Assembly: GCF_003385395.1 (NCBI RefSeq)
Contig: NZ_QNUG01000017.1
Location: 1 to 64,000, forward strand
Direction: 5' to 3'
From: Epilithonimonas hispanica
GTDB taxonomy: Bacteria; Bacteroidota; Bacteroidia; Flavobacteriales; Weeksellaceae
Length of the DNA stretch: 64,000 bases
Shown piece after piece: positions 1 through 9,741 of the stretch. How positions within the stretch are numbered: position 1 is the stretch's first letter; every line of letters begins with the position of its first letter. The notes below the pieces were generated by a model. That model did not search any database. It was not told where the DNA came from and saw only the letters and a program-made list of their open reading frames with translations. The position numbers were made by a program, and so were the translations under genes.

Positions 1-1
1 C

Positions 2-148
<147 letters not shown>

Positions 149-155
149 GGAACGA

Positions 156-2009
156 CTATTTAAGAACTTCAACTTCGATTGAACTACTGTTGAAAACTTT
201 GATATTCGCTTTTGTATAATCTTCTTTTGTTGCTTTGTATTGGTTTTCAAGAAACTTTTGAGGATTGATTGTCATCAAAGGAAACCAAGTACTCTGTACC
301 TGAATCTGGATTTTATGTCCTTTTTTAAACGTGTGCAAAACATCTTGTAATTTGACATCCACGTTGGTTTCCTGATTAGGAATAAGAGCTTCTGGTTTTT
401 CAAAACTATTACGGAATCTTGCCGGCATTATTTCGCTTCTTACCATTTGATGATAATTGGCGTAAACTACACCTGGTTTATCTTTATTGGCTTTTTCATC
501 AGCAGGATAAACATCAATTAATTTGACAACAAAATCCGCATCGGTAGAGGTGGAAGCTATTTTCAATTTTGCCAAGATTTCTCCAGCTAATGTCAAATCA
601 TTGTCCAATACCTCTGTTGTAAATGTAAGGACATCAGGTCTATAACTAGCAAAACGCTGGTCTTCGCTCATATAATTTCTCGGCGTGAAACCATTCATAT
701 CCTTATAATTCTCGCTGCTTAGAACCGGTTTGTTTGGGTCAGAAGTATATTCTGAAAAAGCAACTTGATTTAGAATATTCTTAGCTAATGTTCCAGAATT
801 GTCAAGATAAAAAGTTACTTTTTGACTTTGCTTTGGAGGCCAAGTTTCAAACTGTTCCCATTGTTTTTTGCCAGTGTCAAACATATAAGCTTCAGGAAGT
901 TTTGCTGCAGTTTTAGAATCTTCTTTCAAATAATGATGGAAGAAAGGCTGCTCAATATTTTTCTGATAATAAGTCGCAATACTGTCTCCGAAATAGATAT
1001 CATTATGAAAATGTTTGCCATCTTCTCTGTTCCAACCACCGTGTGAAAAAGGTCCCATTACAATCGTGTTTTTAGCTTTTGGGCTTGTCTTTTCAATCGT
1101 TTTATAAATTTCTAAAGGACCGCGTAAGTCTTCTGCATCAAACCAACCACCGACAGTCATTACAGCGTGATTGATGTTTTTAAGATGAGGAATCAAATCT
1201 CTTTTTTTCCAGAAATCATCGTAGCTGGGATGTTCAACCACTTCCTGCATAAAGAAATTGTCTTTATAATATTTGTCCACGCCATCTTTCAATGTTCCCA
1301 TATTTTTATAGAAAAGATATCCGTCATCAGAAGTTGGTTTTATCATTTTGTCTGCGAACCAAGATTCTTTTTCTGGCTTAGTTTTTTGAACGCCAAAAAC
1401 AGGGAAGGTTTTGAAATAACCCATTAAAAAAGCGCCGTTGTGATGAAAATCGTCAAACCAAAAATCAGAAATTGGCGCTTGTGGAGAAGAGGCAACTAAA
1501 GCAGGGTGATTTGCTAAAGTTCCTACAGCTGTATAAAATCCGGGATAAGATGTTCCGTATTGTCCCACTTTTCCATTGTTGTTCTGAACATTTTTTACCA
1601 ACCAATCAACCGTGTCATAAGTATCTGTGCTTTCGTCGACATCTTTTTTAGTTTTGTGGTCCACTTGCGGCGTCATATTCGTGAAAGTGCCTTCGCTCAT
1701 ATATCTGCCACGAACATCTTGGAAAACGAAGATGTATTTTTCATCTTCAATGAATTTGTTGGGGCTCAGTTTCTTTCTGAAATTAGTTTCTCCGTATGGT
1801 GCGATGCTGTAACAAGTTCTGTTCATAATGAACGGATACTTATTACTTTTTGAAATTTCTTTTGGGGTATAAATGATGGTGAACAATTTAGTTCCGTCTC
1901 GCATCGGGATGTAAACTTCCTTTTTTGTGTAGTTTTCTTCAACAGAATTGGTTTGTGCAAAACCTAAACTAACTGTTACAAAACAGAAAAACATTAATAA
2001 TCTCTTCAT
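156..2009 (-). CDS. Secreted CocE/NonD (peptidase S15-like) hydrolase
   Basis: This 617-residue protein starts with a signal peptide (MKRLLMFFCFVTVSLGFAQ), so it is exported. The alpha/beta-hydrolase core follows, with a nucleophile motif GTSYPG (Ser154), an acid motif GGWFDAED and a histidine motif GPFSHGGW. The C-terminal third (from about residue 400) is the jelly-roll domain typical of X-Pro dipeptidyl-peptidase/CocE enzymes (DVRGRYMSEG and ARFRNSFEKP are familiar motifs). Family members hydrolyse acyl esters, glutaryl-beta-lactams or X-Pro peptides, and the substrate here is unknown. The gene is monocistronic and abuts an IS end downstream. Its stop codon may come from, or lie at, the IS boundary. 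Confidence 0.9.
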   Translation of the reverse strand: MKRLLMFFCFVTVSLGFAQTNSVEENYTKKEVYIPMRDGTKLFTIIYTPKEISKSNKYPFIMNRTCYSIAPYGETNFRKKLSPNKFIEDEKYIFVFQDVRGRYMSEGTFTNMTPQVDHKTKKDVDESTDTYDTVDWLVKNVQNNNGKVGQYGTSYPGFYTAVGTLANHPALVASSPQAPISDFWFDDFHHNGAFLMGYFKTFPVFGVQKTKPEKESWFADKMIKPTSDDGYLFYKNMGTLKDGVDKYYKDNFFMQEVVEHPSYDDFWKKRDLIPHLKNINHAVMTVGGWFDAEDLRGPLEIYKTIEKTSPKAKNTIVMGPFSHGGWNREDGKHFHNDIYFGDSIATYYQKNIEQPFFHHYLKEDSKTAAKLPEAYMFDTGKKQWEQFETWPPKQSQKVTFYLDNSGTLAKNILNQVAFSEYTSDPNKPVLSSENYKDMNGFTPRNYMSEDQRFASYRPDVLTFTTEVLDNDLTLAGEILAKLKIASTSTDADFVVKLIDVYPADEKANKDKPGVVYANYHQMVRSEIMPARFRNSFEKPEALIPNQETNVDVKLQDVLHTFKKGHKIQIQVQSTWFPLMTINPQKFLENQYKATKEDYTKANIKVFNSSSIEVEVLK

Positions 2010-2100
2010 TGATAAATAATTTTGAATAAAATTAAGTTTTTTGATAGAATTAACAGTGAAAAATTAAACAAAAGTTTATTATTATAGTGAATGTTTGTTT

Positions 2101-2194
2101 TGTGCTGGAATCTGCGCCCCGACCTGAGTGGAGCTCTTTTTCTTTTTGAATAAAAAGAAAAAAGCGGGAACGGAGGGCGGATTAAGGCGCCCAA
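2101..2194. repeat. Flavobacterial dispersed intergenic repeat
   Basis: This GC-rich island in an AT-rich spacer contains two GCGCCC blocks (2115-2120 and 2187-2192) around a perfect 11-bp inverted repeat, TTTTTCTTTTT (2137-2147) and AAAAAGAAAAA (2152-2162), with a GAAT loop. An open frame runs through it, but the peptide is low-complexity and looks like a translated repeat. I recognise this sequence type as one that recurs between genes in Chryseobacterium-like genomes. Only one copy is in this window. Confidence 0.55.
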
Positions 2195-2207
2195 ATTATT
2201 AATAAAA

Positions 2208-2234
2208 AAACCTGACTCAAATGGAATCAGGTTT
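2208..2234 (-). terminator. Terminator of the nuo operon
   Basis: AAACCTGA and TCAGGTTT form an 8-bp stem with an 11-nt loop. On the minus strand it is followed by a run of Ts, just downstream of the nuoN stop. Confidence 0.8.
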
Positions 2235-2255
2235 ATATTTTATTTTGTTGAATTT

Positions 2256-3638
2256 TTACAATCCGAATAGTTTAGCAAACAAATCTGGAACAATTCCCAT
2301 TGCAACTAACGCTACAATAATCACTACAGAAACAATCTTGTAAGTAATAGTAGAAGTTTCTGCTGCTGTGAATGTGTGTTCTTTGTAGAAGAACATTGCT
2401 ATAATCAATCTTAGATAATAAGCGATACTCAATGCTGAACCTAGAACAGCAATCAGAACCAAGAATTCATAATGTCCGCCAATTGCTTGGTTGAAGATTC
2501 CTAACTTTCCAATGAAACCTGCTGTCAAAGGAATCCCTGCCATTGAAAGCATAGAGATTGTAGAAACTACTGCTAATATTGGTTCTTTTTTTCCAAGCCC
2601 GTTGAAGGCAGGAATAGAAGTTTCTTTTTTAATTTTCTCAACCCAAATCAAGCTGATGAAAACCCCAACTGTTGCTAATGAATAGGCGAATAAATAATAA
2701 CCTAAAATATAAGCAGAGAAGTTATTGATTCCGAAAAATATCAATGAAATATAACCTGCGTGAGAAACAGAAGAGTAGGCCAACATTCTTTTTGCATTGG
2801 TTTGTACCAATCCCATTACGTTTGCCAAAAGCAAAGTTAGGATGATGAAAACGCCTAAAATATTAATCCAATCTCCGGCAATTCCACCGAAAGCAATCGT
2901 CATTAATTTGAACAAAGCAAAGAAACCTGAAATCTTAACAACCGAAGCCATAAATGCTGTAATCAAAGAAGGTGCTCCTTGATAAACATCCGGACTCCAC
3001 ATATGGAAAGGTGCTAATGATACTTTGAAAGCTAATGCAGACAACATCAAGATAGCTCCCATAATCAGCATTAAGTTCTTAGGATTGTTGTAAGCAAAAT
3101 CGTGAATCGCATAAAGATCAAAACTTCCTGCGCTTCCATAAACCAAAGCTACTCCAAACAAAAGAAATCCTGTTGCGAATGCTCCCATCAAGAAGTATTT
3201 CATAGAAGCTTCTGTGGAACGAAGGTCGGTTTTATTAGCTCCGGCCATGACATACAAAGGAATTGACAAGATTTCTATCCCGATGAATAATGTTACCAAG
3301 TTTTGGAACCCGAACAATACGATTCCGCCACAAAGAGCAAACAACATCAATGCATATAATTCTGACTGATGACTTCTGTGATTGCTGAATGCAAATCCTC
3401 CCAAAAAGAATAATAGAGTAGTGACAACAATCGATACTTTTGTGAACAAAGCTGCATTGTAGCTGTAGTCATACATTGATTTGTACTGAGCGAAAAACTC
3501 ACATTCCGGAAGAAAACTGATTCCCAGACCAACGATTAATCCTAAGATTCCGATATATCTCGCATATTTTCCTTTCTCAAAAACTCCTGAGAATAATACC
3601 AGAATTGCTGTAAGGAATAAAACTATTAAAACACTCAT
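2256..3638 (-). CDS. nuoN: NADH-quinone oxidoreductase subunit N
   Basis: This 460-residue integral membrane protein has about 14 hydrophobic segments and belongs to the proton-pumping antiporter-like family with NuoL and NuoM. The core of the fold is visible (SLAPFHMWSPDVYQGAPS, then KRMLAYSSVSHAGY), with the conserved lysines and the membrane glutamate region ILSIPLY. It is the last gene of the nuo operon. A 94-bp spacer separates it from nuoM, and that spacer carries heptad repeats just upstream of the ATG. Function is assigned by family and operon position. Confidence 0.97.
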   Translation of the reverse strand: MSVLIVLFLTAILVLFSGVFEKGKYARYIGILGLIVGLGISFLPECEFFAQYKSMYDYSYNAALFTKVSIVVTTLLFFLGGFAFSNHRSHQSELYALMLFALCGGIVLFGFQNLVTLFIGIEILSIPLYVMAGANKTDLRSTEASMKYFLMGAFATGFLLFGVALVYGSAGSFDLYAIHDFAYNNPKNLMLIMGAILMLSALAFKVSLAPFHMWSPDVYQGAPSLITAFMASVVKISGFFALFKLMTIAFGGIAGDWINILGVFIILTLLLANVMGLVQTNAKRMLAYSSVSHAGYISLIFFGINNFSAYILGYYLFAYSLATVGVFISLIWVEKIKKETSIPAFNGLGKKEPILAVVSTISMLSMAGIPLTAGFIGKLGIFNQAIGGHYEFLVLIAVLGSALSIAYYLRLIIAMFFYKEHTFTAAETSTITYKIVSVVIIVALVAMGIVPDLFAKLFGL

Positions 3639-3646
3639 AATATATG

Positions 3647-3674
3647 TTTGAGATTTGAGATTAGAAATTTGATA
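3647..3674 (-). repeat. Heptad leader repeat upstream of nuoN
   Basis: Four in-phase 7-mers (TTTGAGA, TTTGAGA, TTAGAAA, TTTGATA on the plus strand) lie 9 bp upstream of the nuoN start. Read in the coding direction they are ATCTCAA-like. No Shine-Dalgarno sequence is present. Confidence 0.6.
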
Positions 3675-3732
3675 TTCTCAATTTTCATAGTCTCTTTCTA
3701 ATTTCTAAATTTTTAATCTATTAATTCTTCAA

Positions 3733-5226
3733 TTAATTAAGCATTGATGCATAAATGAATCTCACAGAGCTTGTCACCATTTCGATAACCGGTTGTGGAT
3801 AAACACCCAGAACAATTACAAAAACTGCTAAACTTGCTAAAACTGTAAACTCAACACTGCTGATATCTTTTGCTGTTGCCAAAATTGCATCGTCTCCTTT
3901 TCCAAACATTGCTTTTCCGTAGAATCTCAACATATAAGCGGCACAAAGAATCAATGTCAAACCAGCTAAAACAGCCATTAATACATTGTAAGTGAAAACT
4001 GATTTCAATAAGATAAATTCTCCGATGAATCCGTTGGTTAATGGAACTCCTGTTGCTCCCAACAAGATAATCATAAACAAGATTGCAAATTTAGGAGCGA
4101 CTTTTGCCAAACCTCCCATTTGACGAATATCTCTTGTCTTAAATCTTTTGTAAAGAATATCTGCACAATAAAACAATCCAACAACGTTGATACCGTGAGC
4201 AAAACTTTGAATCATTGCACCTTGAGCACCTTCGAAATCTAATCCAACTCTCATAGTAACAACTGCAGAAGCAAAAATACCGGCTACAATTAATCCAACG
4301 TGAGATAGAGAAGAGTAAGCAATCAATCGTTTAGTATCTGTAGAAATCAAAGCGATTAAAGCACCGTAAATAATTCCGATTACAGAAAGGATAATCACGA
4401 TTTCTCCGGAAATTCCTCCGATTGCTAATGGCGTGATAGGAAGCAAATATCTCATTACTCCATAAACAGCCATCTTCAGCATAATTCCTGATAACAACAT
4501 TGACCCTTGAGTCGGAGAATAAGTATAAGTATCAGGCTGCCAAGTATGGAAAGGAAATACTGGTAATTTAACTGCGAAAGCAAAGAAAATAAACCAGAAG
4601 ATTACTGTTTGTTCATTAATATTAAGGTCTGCATTGTAAAGATCTGTCAGTGCAAATGATGCAGCGTGATTGTAAACGTAGATTAAACCAATCAACATAA
4701 ACAACGACCCTACGAATGTATAAACAAAGAATTTTGTCGTGAATTTGATTCGCTTATCTTCTTGTCCCCAGATTCCGGCGATTAACCAGATTGGAATCAA
4801 TGTTACTTCCCAGAAGATGTAGAACAACAATCCGTCCAACGAAGTAAAAACACCTAACAATCCGAATTGCATCAATAATATCAATGCGTAGAAAGAATTA
4901 GGATAACCTTTGCTCTCATTGTAAGAAGAAAGGATAATCAATAGAACTAAGATGTTGGTTAATAGAACCATTAGCATACTCATTCCGTCAATTCCGAAAT
5001 TGATACTACTCTTGATGTAGTTCGACCACGGATAAGTGATTTCGTATTGCAATGGCGCATCTACAGTCGGGTGGAAATCGAAATTTCCTAAGATATAGAA
5101 TGCGATGAACATCTCTGCAAGAGCAAAAGCCAATGCGATATATTTACTAGAAGGATTCTTCCAGAAAAATAGTAAACCCGAACCTACGAGAGGTAAAAGT
5201 AATAATGTTAATAGTAAACAGGACAT
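3733..5226 (-). CDS. nuoM: NADH-quinone oxidoreductase subunit M
   Basis: This 497-residue antiporter-like membrane subunit of complex I has about 14 transmembrane segments. Diagnostic motifs are FWEVTLIPIWLIAG (the membrane glutamate), KLPVFPFHTWQPDTY and KRLIAYSSLSHVGL. It forms one of the proton channels in the membrane arm. Only 2 bp separate it from nuoL upstream, so the two are translated from one transcript and probably coupled. The length is normal for the family. Confidence 0.97.
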   Translation of the reverse strand: MSCLLLTLLLLPLVGSGLLFFWKNPSSKYIALAFALAEMFIAFYILGNFDFHPTVDAPLQYEITYPWSNYIKSSINFGIDGMSMLMVLLTNILVLLIILSSYNESKGYPNSFYALILLMQFGLLGVFTSLDGLLFYIFWEVTLIPIWLIAGIWGQEDKRIKFTTKFFVYTFVGSLFMLIGLIYVYNHAASFALTDLYNADLNINEQTVIFWFIFFAFAVKLPVFPFHTWQPDTYTYSPTQGSMLLSGIMLKMAVYGVMRYLLPITPLAIGGISGEIVIILSVIGIIYGALIALISTDTKRLIAYSSLSHVGLIVAGIFASAVVTMRVGLDFEGAQGAMIQSFAHGINVVGLFYCADILYKRFKTRDIRQMGGLAKVAPKFAILFMIILLGATGVPLTNGFIGEFILLKSVFTYNVLMAVLAGLTLILCAAYMLRFYGKAMFGKGDDAILATAKDISSVEFTVLASLAVFVIVLGVYPQPVIEMVTSSVRFIYASMLN

Positions 5227-5228
5227 TA

Positions 5229-7142
5229 TTATTTCAATAAAAAGTTAACAATCAGTACAATTCCTATGGCTAATGACATTATCAACACATAGTTTTCCAC
5301 GTTTCCGTTCTGAAGACGTTTTGCCGCTCGTCCAGAGTCTTGCGCTCCCAATCCGATGAAATTCACAATCGGGTCAAGAACAGCTTTATCAAACATTGCA
5401 GCTGCCTTTCCAGCCTCTTCAATTGGTCTTACGATGCAAGCATTATAAATCTCATCAATGAATAATTTCTTAGCAGACAATTTTTCCCAACCGGAATATT
5501 GTTCTTCCGGAAGTGCTTTTTTCTGTTTCTTAACGTAAGTATTCTTAACGAAAAACCAAACTGTGAAGAACATCAATATTGTTGCGCCTAGAAGAATCAT
5601 TTCTGTATTGAAATCAACTCCGGAAAGCGTATTTTCCATTTGCTTGAAACTCTCTTCCGTTAAAACAGGTTTCAACCATTCCATTAATTTAGCATAATGA
5701 CCGTGTCCGATGAAGTGAGGAAGATTGATAAAACCTCCAACCACTGAAAGTACAGCCAAAACAATTAATGGTAAAGTCATATTCACTGGACTTTCGTGCA
5801 AGTGATGTTTTTGTTCTTCTGTACCTCTGAACTGTCCGTGGAAAGTCAAATAATACAATCTGAACATATAAGTTGCAGTAATAGCTGCTAACACGAATAA
5901 CATTACCCAGTAAATAGGATTTTTAGCATAAGCTGCAACCAAAATTTCATCCTTAGAAATCATCCCTGAAAGTAAAGGGAAACCGGAGATTGCTAATGTT
6001 CCAATCAAGAAAGTGATATGAGTAATAGGAATATACTTTTTAAGTCCCCCCATAAAACGCATATCCTGCTCGTTGCTCATTGCGTGGATGACAGAACCAG
6101 CTCCTAAGAATAGCAAAGCTTTGAAAAAAGCGTGCGTCATTACGTGGAACATTGCCGTTGTATAAGCACCTAATCCTAAAGCGATGAACATAAATCCAAG
6201 CTGAGAAACAGTAGAATATGCCAATACTTTTTTAATATCATTTTGACGAAGTGCGTAGAAACCTGCTAAAGCTGCAGTTAAGAATCCGATTAATAAAATT
6301 CCGTCTTGAACAGTTGGTGCTAATGTAAATAAGAAGTTACTTCTCACTACTAAATAGATACCAGCCGTTACCATCGTTGCAGCGTGAATCAATGCAGAAA
6401 CCGGTGTTGGTCCAGCCATCGCATCAGGTAACCAAGTATATAATGGAACCTGAGCAGATTTACCGGTTGCTCCGATGAATAAACTCGCTGTGATGAATAT
6501 AATTGTTGTTCCGTCTAATTCAAAACTTGAAGCATTTTGAGCGACAGAAAGATAATCGATAGCATTAACATTGGCTGCGATTGCGAAAATTCCAATCAAC
6601 AATCCAAGGTCACCAATACGGTTCATAATGAAAGCCTTTCTCGCAGCTTTTCCATATTCCTCGTTAGTGTACCAGAAACCAATCAATAGATAAGAACAAA
6701 GTCCTACACCTTCCCAACCGATGAAAAGAATCAGATAATTGCTTCCTAAAACCAGAAGCAACATCGAGAAGATGAAAAGATTCAGGTAAGTGAAGAACTT
6801 ATAAAAACCTTTGTCGTGGCTCATATAACCGATAGAGTAAAGGTGAATCAATGACCCAATTCCGGTAATAATCATTACCATCATCAATGACAATTGGTCA
6901 ACTTGGAAACCAAAATTAACCTGAATCCCGTTCACTCTAAACCATTCGAAAGCTTTAATAACAACAGGGGCACTTTCTTTATCAAATCCTAAAAATAAAC
7001 TTGTTGTGATAACAAACGAAGCGAAAACTACCAATGTTGCCAGGCTTCCAACAACTATCTTCGGAAGATTTTTTCCAAAAAGTCCATTGATAAGAAATCC
7101 AACTAAAGGTAAAAGTACAATCGCGTAAACTAAATTTTCCAT
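5229..7142 (-). CDS. nuoL: NADH-quinone oxidoreductase subunit L
   Basis: At 637 residues this is the largest membrane subunit. It has the antiporter-like core (WEGVGLCSYLLIGFW, VPLYTWLPDAMAGPTPVSAL, KKVLAYSTVSQLGFM), and its C-terminal extension fits the long lateral helix plus anchor that runs along the membrane arm. It is the distal proton pump of complex I. It lies 8 bp downstream of nuoK. Confidence 0.97.
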   Translation of the reverse strand: MENLVYAIVLLPLVGFLINGLFGKNLPKIVVGSLATLVVFASFVITTSLFLGFDKESAPVVIKAFEWFRVNGIQVNFGFQVDQLSLMMVMIITGIGSLIHLYSIGYMSHDKGFYKFFTYLNLFIFSMLLLVLGSNYLILFIGWEGVGLCSYLLIGFWYTNEEYGKAARKAFIMNRIGDLGLLIGIFAIAANVNAIDYLSVAQNASSFELDGTTIIFITASLFIGATGKSAQVPLYTWLPDAMAGPTPVSALIHAATMVTAGIYLVVRSNFLFTLAPTVQDGILLIGFLTAALAGFYALRQNDIKKVLAYSTVSQLGFMFIALGLGAYTTAMFHVMTHAFFKALLFLGAGSVIHAMSNEQDMRFMGGLKKYIPITHITFLIGTLAISGFPLLSGMISKDEILVAAYAKNPIYWVMLFVLAAITATYMFRLYYLTFHGQFRGTEEQKHHLHESPVNMTLPLIVLAVLSVVGGFINLPHFIGHGHYAKLMEWLKPVLTEESFKQMENTLSGVDFNTEMILLGATILMFFTVWFFVKNTYVKKQKKALPEEQYSGWEKLSAKKLFIDEIYNACIVRPIEEAGKAAAMFDKAVLDPIVNFIGLGAQDSGRAAKRLQNGNVENYVLIMSLAIGIVLIVNFLLK

Positions 7143-7150
7143 TCCTTTTA

Positions 7151-7483
7151 TTATCCTCTTAATTTATTAAAAATACTTACGTCTACAGATTTGGTATTTC
7201 TGTACATCATTGCGATGATTGCCAATCCTACAGCTACTTCCGCTGCCGCAACCACCATTATAAAGAAAACCAAAAGTTGACCGTTACCATCACCTTTGTA
7301 AGCAGAAAAAGCTGCTAATAAAAGATTTACGGAATTAAGCATCAATTCTACACATCCTAATATAACGATGGCATTTTTACGGATTAAAACTCCCAAAACA
7401 CCAAGGCAGAACAAAACTGTACTCAGAATAATAAAATATTCCAAAGGTATCTGCTGTATAAATGTATTTACATCTCCTCCCAT
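7151..7483 (-). CDS. nuoK: NADH-quinone oxidoreductase subunit K
   Basis: This small subunit (110 residues) has three transmembrane helices. It carries the conserved glutamate motif CVELMLNSVNLLL in the second helix and the AAAEVAVGLAI motif in the third, both on the proton path. It sits between nuoJ and nuoL with spacings of 4 and 8 bp, the standard nuo order. Confidence 0.96.
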   Translation of the reverse strand: MGGDVNTFIQQIPLEYFIILSTVLFCLGVLGVLIRKNAIVILGCVELMLNSVNLLLAAFSAYKGDGNGQLLVFFIMVVAAAEVAVGLAIIAMMYRNTKSVDVSIFNKLRG

Positions 7484-7487
7484 AATC

Positions 7488-7985
7488 TTATAAATCTTTT
7501 TTACCGATTAGAACTGCTCCTACAATACCTGCTAAAATCAGGATAGAAGCCAATTCGAATGGCAATACATATTCGTTAAATAATAATCTTCCCAGATTTT
7601 TGGTCAAACCAACCGAATGGTCAATATTGTCTACAACAGTTGTTTTTCCAGAAAGACCTCTGTAAGCACCCAACATTCCTACGAACAAGATACAAACTGA
7701 GATTATTCCAATGAATTTCGGAAGGTTGGCCTTCTTACTTTCATCTTCTTTATTAAGGTTTAACATCATTAGTATATAAAGGAACAATACCATAATGGCT
7801 CCCGTATAGACAATAATCTGAACGATTCCTAAAAACTGGGCATTAAGAAGAATGTACATTCCCGCAATCGAGAACATTGTCACGATAAGTGACAGAATCG
7901 CATATAAAGGATTTCTCGCAAATACAAAGTAAACAGCACTTGATATTGCAAAAAATGCGACTAAGAAAAATAAAAACTGATCCAT
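7488..7985 (-). CDS. nuoJ: NADH-quinone oxidoreductase subunit J
   Basis: This 165-residue membrane subunit has five hydrophobic segments. The conserved stretch IVQIIVYTGAIMVLFLYILM is the third-helix region involved in coupling. Its ATG overlaps the nuoI stop codon by one base (TAATG on the coding strand), which indicates translational coupling. The C-terminus ends in a short charged tail, GKKDL. Confidence 0.96.
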   Translation of the reverse strand: MDQFLFFLVAFFAISSAVYFVFARNPLYAILSLIVTMFSIAGMYILLNAQFLGIVQIIVYTGAIMVLFLYILMMLNLNKEDESKKANLPKFIGIISVCILFVGMLGAYRGLSGKTTVVDNIDHSVGLTKNLGRLLFNEYVLPFELASILILAGIVGAVLIGKKDL

Positions 7986-8542
7986 TATTTTACTGCATTT
8001 TTTTGTTTCTCAGATTGTCTCTCTGTGATATCAATCCTTGCATTAATTTTTTCAACCAATTTTTCTTTACCATAGATAAAAGAATTTCTATTCTGCTCTA
8101 CATCTACCAATCTGTCTGTAAGATAGATAGCGGATTTTGGACAAGCTTCCTCACACATTCCGCAGAAGATACATCTTAGCATATTGATCTCATAGATCTC
8201 AGCATATTTTTCTTCTCTGTAAAGGTGTTTTTCCTCTTTGGTTCTTTCGGCAGCTTTCATTGTGATAGCTTCCGCAGGGCAGGCAACCGCACACAGTCCG
8301 CAAGCAGTACATCTTTCTCTTCCTTCCTCGTCTCTTTTCAAAACGTGCTGGCCTCTCCAGATTTCGGCTCTTGGTTTCTGAACCTCTGGATAAGAATAAA
8401 CTGCAGGCGCACCTTTCATCACGGTTCTTACAGCGTGCTTAAAAGTAATTCCCATTCCTTTGAAGATCGCTGGCAGGTAGATCTTTTCCGCAATGGTCAT
8501 TTCTTTATTCGAAACAACTTTTGATCTGTTAGTAAGTTTCAT
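7985..8542 (-). CDS. nuoI: NADH-quinone oxidoreductase subunit I
   Basis: This 185-residue ferredoxin-like subunit carries two [4Fe-4S] clusters, seen as CTACGLCAVACP and CIFCGMCEEACP. It passes electrons from the peripheral arm toward cluster N2 and quinone. A membrane-associating N-terminal helix (FKGMGITFKHAVRTV) precedes the clusters, and a lysine-rich tail follows. The spacer upstream of its ATG contains phased 7-bp repeats. Confidence 0.97.
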   Translation of the reverse strand: MKLTNRSKVVSNKEMTIAEKIYLPAIFKGMGITFKHAVRTVMKGAPAVYSYPEVQKPRAEIWRGQHVLKRDEEGRERCTACGLCAVACPAEAITMKAAERTKEEKHLYREEKYAEIYEINMLRCIFCGMCEEACPKSAIYLTDRLVDVEQNRNSFIYGKEKLVEKINARIDITERQSEKQKNAVK

Positions 8543-8556
8543 TATTTAATTTTTTT

Positions 8557-8577
8557 ATTTGAGATTTGAAGTTTGAG
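8557..8577 (-). repeat. Heptad leader repeat upstream of nuoI
   Basis: Three phased 7-mers (ATTTGAG, ATTTGAA, GTTTGAG on the plus strand) lie 14 bp upstream of the nuoI start. Less regular ATTTCAA units follow further upstream in the nuoH-nuoI spacer. Confidence 0.55.
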
Positions 8578-8619
8578 ACAATTTCAAATTTCAAAATTTA
8601 AATTCCAAATTAATTTGTT

Positions 8620-9684
8620 TTAATTTCCAAATGCTAAAATTACAGCACCCGTTACAATTAGATTTACCAAAGCTAATGGAATCAAAGTTTTCCATCCAAG
8701 GTGCATCAATTGATCATATCTGAATCTCGGAAGTGTCCATCTGATCCACATAAAGATCAAAATTCCGAGGATTGTTTTTGTTAAGAACGCAACAATACTT
8801 AATATTCCAGCTGCATTTTCTCCCCAGTTATGAGTCACCCAATCAATTCCTGGGTAGTTGTAACCTCCGAAGAAAAGAACAACCATAAATGCATTAGAAA
8901 TAAACATATTCACATATTCGCCGAACATATACAATCCTAATTTCATTGATGAATATTCGGTAGAATAACCAGTTACCAATTCGGATTCACATTCAGGCAA
9001 ATCGAAAGGGTGACGGTTAGTTTCTGCCAAAGCAGCAACAAAAAATATTAAGAATGCTAAAGGCTGGTAAAGAATATTCCAATTAATACCAGAAATTGCA
9101 GGAATGAATCCCCAGATTTTTCCAGTGGATTGAGCTTCAGAAATAGCTTTAAGGTCAAGACTTCCTGTCATCATAATGATTGAAAGAAGCGCTAATCCCA
9201 TCGCTAATTCGTAAGAAATCATCTGAGAAGAAGCTCTGATTGCTCCTAACAATGAATATTTGTTATTGGAAGCCCAGCCTCCAATCATAATTCCGTAAAC
9301 TCCGATGGAAGCCATACCGATGATGAAAAGAACGCCGACATCAATATTAGCCACTTGAAGATCGTAAGAAACACCTCCGAAATTCAATGTTTTACCCCAA
9401 GGAATTACTGCTCCAGTAATTAATGAGATGAACATTACCAATGACGGGCCTAAGATGAAAAGGAATTTTTCGGCATTAGCAGGTGTAAAATCCTCCTTGA
9501 AGAAAAATTTACCACCATCTGCCAAAGGTTGCAATAATCCGAATGGTCCAGCTCTGTTTGGTCCAATCCTATCTTGCATAATAGACGCCACTTTTCTTTC
9601 TGCCCAAGTAGAGTAGGCAGCGATAGTAAGTGCCAGAAGGAACAGCGCCAATACTAATATGATTTTAAAAGTCAGTAATTCCAT
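8620..9684 (-). CDS. nuoH: NADH-quinone oxidoreductase subunit H
   Basis: This 354-residue protein has eight or nine membrane segments and forms the quinone-binding junction with NuoB and NuoD. Typical motifs are AERKVASIMQDRIGPNRAGP near the start, NRHPFDLPECESELV in the middle loop, and TLPRFRYDQLMHLGWK near the end. The length is slightly longer than the E. coli protein, as in other Bacteroidota. It is separated from nuoG by 57 bp. Confidence 0.97.
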   Translation of the reverse strand: MELLTFKIILVLALFLLALTIAAYSTWAERKVASIMQDRIGPNRAGPFGLLQPLADGGKFFFKEDFTPANAEKFLFILGPSLVMFISLITGAVIPWGKTLNFGGVSYDLQVANIDVGVLFIIGMASIGVYGIMIGGWASNNKYSLLGAIRASSQMISYELAMGLALLSIIMMTGSLDLKAISEAQSTGKIWGFIPAISGINWNILYQPLAFLIFFVAALAETNRHPFDLPECESELVTGYSTEYSSMKLGLYMFGEYVNMFISNAFMVVLFFGGYNYPGIDWVTHNWGENAAGILSIVAFLTKTILGILIFMWIRWTLPRFRYDQLMHLGWKTLIPLALVNLIVTGAVILAFGN

Positions 9685-9741
9685 ATTATTTTTTAAAGTT
9701 CAAAATTTAAAATTCTATAAAGCTAAGCTTACAATTTTAAA

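Noticed and set aside
2006-2194. 62-codon frame after the CocE gene
   Set aside because: It is the translation of a dispersed GC-rich repeat and hairpin, with no protein-like composition.
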